NCBI GenBank assembly: GCA_945865705.1
Contig: CAMBEY010000178.1
Coordinates: forward strand, 1-6,224
Length of the DNA stretch: 6,224 bases
Source of the DNA: Candidatus Sulfopaludibacter sp. SbA3
GTDB taxonomy: Bacteria > Acidobacteriota > Terriglobia > 2-12-FULL-54-10
Direction: 5' to 3'
The notes under the pieces are model-generated. The model worked only from the letters and a program-made list of their open reading frames with translations, made no database searches and had not been told where the DNA came from. The position numbers were made by a program, and so were the translations under genes. This document shows, in pieces, positions 3,820 through 6,224 of the stretch. The number at the start of each line of letters is the position of its first letter. Within the stretch, counting starts at the first letter, position 1.

Positions 3820-5715
3820 ATGGCAATGAAGGTTCTTCGATCCAAACTTCGTCGCCACATCATGTGGCCCTCAATAATGGTCCTGGCGGCCATTGCCCTT
3901 ACTCCTTTCCTTTTTAGTTATATCGTTCCCCCGACACTGCTATGGTTATCGGTTTATGCCGTGGGGTTGGTGGGATTGCTGCTCGCCATCGGTCTTTCGC
4001 TCGCTCGGAACCTCCTTGTCCATATAGAAAAACTGGCTAATATCACGGAAGAGATTTCGCCTGGAACTCGCGACAATACAGACTTGGACTCCGATGAGAT
4101 CACCACGCTGGCGCGGGCCGTCAGCAACATCTCCAGCCAGATACGGGAGAAGGAAGCCACGTGGCTGGGCGATTTGGAGCAGAGCGCCGAGGCAGTGCGC
4201 AAGCTGTCGCGCAATCTTCAGGAACAGGCCACCAGCTTTGAAACCGCGCTCAATTCGATGGACTATCCCATCTGCCTGTTCGAGTCCTCCGGCAAAATGT
4301 TGCAGGCCAATCAACGATTCACTCAGTATTTGGGGGGAACCGCGGAGAACATCCGTTCCTTGGATCTGTTGTCCACGGTTGGAAAATTACGCAAGGTGGT
4401 TGCCGCTCCGGAAAAATTGAAAGCTGCCGCCGAGGCCATTTATCGCAAGCCGTCCCAGGCCAGCGACAATGTGTTTCCGTTGCATGACGACAAGGGCAGC
4501 CTGCGGTTGTATTGCGTGCCAGTTTTTGGTGAACTCTCCAGCTTGGTCGGCATCATTATCTCCACTGGAGAGCGAACGACGGCCGGCGAAGTGGAACACC
4601 TCAAGAGCGAATTTATCTCGACCGTTTCGCACGAGCTCCGAACCCCGCTGACGGCCATCAAGGGTGCCGTGGGTCTGGTGCTGGGAGGTGCGGGTGGTCC
4701 GGTGCCCGGTCCCATCCATGACTTATTGGACATAGCCAGCAACAACACGGACCGGTTGATTTTGCTGGTGAATGACATCTTGGAAATTTTTCGCATGGAG
4801 ACCGGCAAGCTTCAACTGAAGCCGATCCCCGTAGGCGTCGTGGAACTGGTTGCTCGTTCGCGATCCATCGCCGTTTCGCAGATCGAGCCGGGTCAAGTCC
4901 GAATTGAGAACCGCATTATGCCGGGGCTGCCCAACCTCCTTGTCGATCCAGAAAGCATGGAGCGAGTGCTGGCACAATTGATCGCAAATGCCATCAAATT
5001 CTCTCCCGCAACTGGGACAGTGCGAATTGGCGCCGAGCCGTCCAACGACAATCCCCGCATGTTGCATTTATGGGTCCAGGATGAAGGCAAGGGTGTTCCG
5101 TTTGAGGCGCAGACGCGTATCTTCGACAAGTTTGAGCAGGCCGAAAGCGTGATGACCCGAGAGCATCAGGGTTCTGGTTTGGGTTTGGCCATCTGTCGAG
5201 GCGTCGTGGAAAGCCATGGCGGAAGAATCTGGGTTCGCAGCGAACCCGGCAGGGGCTGCACATTTTCCATGTTGCTTCCAATGGCGCATTCCGTCGGATG
5301 GCAGGAGACACCGGCCAGCATCGGGAACAATCCGGAGAGCATGCTGGTTTTGGTTGTGGACGACGATGCGGACACGCGGCGAATTATTGTGCGCATGTTG
5401 AATCTCGAAGGGCATCGGGCCATTGAAGTGGGTACCGGCGGTGAGGTGTTTGATGCTGCTCTGCTCCACCATCCGGATGTCATAACCCTGGATCTGATTC
5501 TTCCCGACATGACCGGCGTGGATGTACTGCGAATGCTCAAGAGGGATCCAAAGACGAGAGCCGTTCCTGTAATCGGGCTGTCGGTTAATGATGAGTTAGC
5601 AGGAAAAGTGCTGCAGGTTGGGGCGACCCTATTTTTGCGCAAACCGGTGGAGATGGCCACTTTCCTTCGCGCGATTCGTGCCGCCACCTCCCGCGTGGCC
5701 CCCAAATCGGCCTAA
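3820..5715 (+). CDS. Membrane-anchored hybrid histidine kinase (HAMP-PAS-HisKA-HATPase-REC)
   Basis: A 631-residue hybrid sensor kinase. A basic N-terminus is followed by two hydrophobic helices (about 17-35 and 39-62) separated by only a few residues, so there is no extracytoplasmic sensor domain. Next come a HAMP-like region (about 63-112, with DEITTLARAVSNISSQIRE), a PAS-like domain (about 138-250), HisKA with SHELRTP (phospho-acceptor His271), and HATPase_c with N-box LIANAIKFSP (Asn390), DEGKGVP (Asp421), FDKFEQ and GSGLGLAI (451-458). A C-terminal receiver (about 508-622) has the acidic pocket DDD (514-516), Asp558 as phospho-acceptor, Ser588 in the Thr/Ser position and Lys608. All catalytic residues are present, so it should be active. 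The input signal is unknown: cytoplasmic PAS ligand or a membrane state. ATG 3820 (or 3826) follows a good promoter with no Shine-Dalgarno. The next gene is a lone receiver. Confidence 0.95.
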   Translation: MAMKVLRSKLRRHIMWPSIMVLAAIALTPFLFSYIVPPTLLWLSVYAVGLVGLLLAIGLSLARNLLVHIEKLANITEEISPGTRDNTDLDSDEITTLARAVSNISSQIREKEATWLGDLEQSAEAVRKLSRNLQEQATSFETALNSMDYPICLFESSGKMLQANQRFTQYLGGTAENIRSLDLLSTVGKLRKVVAAPEKLKAAAEAIYRKPSQASDNVFPLHDDKGSLRLYCVPVFGELSSLVGIIISTGERTTAGEVEHLKSEFISTVSHELRTPLTAIKGAVGLVLGGAGGPVPGPIHDLLDIASNNTDRLILLVNDILEIFRMETGKLQLKPIPVGVVELVARSRSIAVSQIEPGQVRIENRIMPGLPNLLVDPESMERVLAQLIANAIKFSPATGTVRIGAEPSNDNPRMLHLWVQDEGKGVPFEAQTRIFDKFEQAESVMTREHQGSGLGLAICRGVVESHGGRIWVRSEPGRGCTFSMLLPMAHSVGWQETPASIGNNPESMLVLVVDDDADTRRIIVRMLNLEGHRAIEVGTGGEVFDAALLHHPDVITLDLILPDMTGVDVLRMLKRDPKTRAVPVIGLSVNDELAGKVLQVGATLFLRKPVEMATFLRAIRAATSRVAPKSA

Positions 5716-5754
5716 GTGGAGTCCAGCGCAGTTACACGGCAGGAAAAAATAAGA

Positions 5755-6141
5755 ATGGAAATTCGCAAGGTCTTATTAGTCGAGGATGAGCAGGATATCC
5801 GTAAGGTGGCGCAGATCAGCCTGCAGTTTCGGGGTGGGTGGACTGTTATTGTTGCCAATGATGGCATCGACGGCTTGGCAATGGCTGCTGCGGAAAAGCC
5901 GGACTTAATTTTGCTGGATTGCATGATGCCGCGCCTGGATGGATATGAAACTTGTCAGCAGCTAAAACTGGACCCCAATCTGCGGGATATTCCGGTCATC
6001 TTTTTGACTGCGAAGTCGCAGGAGTCGGAGATCCGCAAAGGGCTCCAGATGGGCGCCATCGGCTACTTGATCAAGCCGTTTAATCCGATGAGTCTGGCGG
6101 ATGAGATTAAGAAGTTATTAGAGAGCGCCAAGACCGCTTGA
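5755..6141 (+). CDS. Single-domain response regulator (CheY-like receiver)
   Basis: From ATG 5755, a 128-residue protein made of one receiver domain and nothing else. Receiver landmarks: VLLVEDE with acidic Glu10/Asp11, LILLDCMMPRLDG with phospho-acceptor Asp55, FLTAK with Thr85, and IKPF with Lys107. There is no DNA-binding or enzymatic output, so it must act by protein contact, as CheY or Spo0F do, or pass phosphate on. It follows the hybrid kinase by 39 nt and is presumably co-transcribed and phosphorylated by it, directly or through a phosphotransfer protein not in the window. The frame is open back to GTG 5716, which abuts the kinase stop and would add 13 residues; ATG 5755 is preferred because it begins right at the receiver fold and AGGA lies 10 nt upstream. 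Confidence 0.93.
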   Translation: MEIRKVLLVEDEQDIRKVAQISLQFRGGWTVIVANDGIDGLAMAAAEKPDLILLDCMMPRLDGYETCQQLKLDPNLRDIPVIFLTAKSQESEIRKGLQMGAIGYLIKPFNPMSLADEIKKLLESAKTA

Positions 6142-6154
6142 GCGAATCGTTCGC
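6142..6154 (+). other. Small hairpin after the response regulator stop
   Basis: GCGAA (6142-6146) pairs with TTCGC (6150-6154) across a 3-nt TCG loop, directly after the TGA stop. It is short and has no T-run, so it is not a convincing terminator. It may protect or separate the 3' end of the receiver gene. Confidence 0.2.
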
Positions 6155-6190
6155 CGTCGGCTGATATAAAGAGGCAGTGGCCACAACTTC

Positions 6191-6224
6191 ATGACTGACA
6201 TACTACAACATCCCGGACTTATCC
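6191..6224 (+). CDS. Start of a further gene, truncated by the window end
   Basis: ATG at 6191 opens a frame reading MTDILQHPGLI that is still open at the last base. It lies 49 nt after the response regulator stop on the same strand. AAAGAGG at 6168-6174 is rather far (16 nt) for a standard ribosome-binding site. Eleven codons are too few to name a family. Its position suggests a third member of the signalling unit, for example an output or phosphotransfer protein, but that is inference only. Confidence 0.35.
   Translation, partial: MTDILQHPGLI

Noticed and set aside
1..6224. CRISPR arrays, insertion sequences, tRNA or rRNA genes
   Set aside because: No regularly spaced repeats, transposase-like frames, terminal inverted repeats with target duplications, or tRNA-like cloverleaf were seen on either strand.

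Overview
The window is about 6.2 kb, moderately GC-rich, and gene-dense, with every supported gene on the + strand. The protein sequences suggest a bacterium related to Acidobacteriota. S16 opens with an IRLARVGAKKKPHYRV-type start followed by IEKERANTGR, and RNase HII opens with a CTRWFE...ADEAGRGALFGPV block; both styles resemble that phylum from memory. This placement is inference, not a database result.

Region 1 (1-3565) is the classic translation/ribosome-maturation cluster: a probable ffh 3' end, rpsP (S16), khpA (KH-domain RNA-binding protein), rimM (16S/30S maturation factor), trmD (tRNA m1G37 methyltransferase), rplS (L19) and rnhB (RNase HII). khpA to rplS are tightly packed: a 12-nt gap between khpA and rimM, a rimM-trmD junction altered by an 18-bp tandem duplication, and an ATGA overlap of trmD with rplS. 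Two gaps break the packing and both are rich in potential RNA structure. One is the 154-nt rpsP-khpA spacer. The other is the rplS-rnhB junction, where bases 2730-2815 can fold as a three-way junction, followed by a strong 12-bp hairpin and a 17-codon ORF with a good ribosome-binding site. RNase HII has no canonical start codon between that structured DNA and its conserved core, so its true 5' end is unresolved.

Region 2 (3566-3819) is a 254-bp intergenic gap with no convincing gene. It holds two hairpins and, at its 3' end, a near-consensus sigma70 promoter only about a dozen bases from the next ATG.

Region 3 (3820-6224) is a signalling module: a membrane-anchored hybrid histidine kinase (two TM helices with almost no extracytoplasmic loop, then HAMP-like, PAS, HisKA, HATPase and receiver domains), a single-domain CheY-like receiver, and the first codons of a further gene running off the window. 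No Hpt or DNA-binding output domain is visible, so the pathway must leave the window.

The best candidate for something undescribed is the structured leader between rplS and rnhB. The gene content is otherwise well known.
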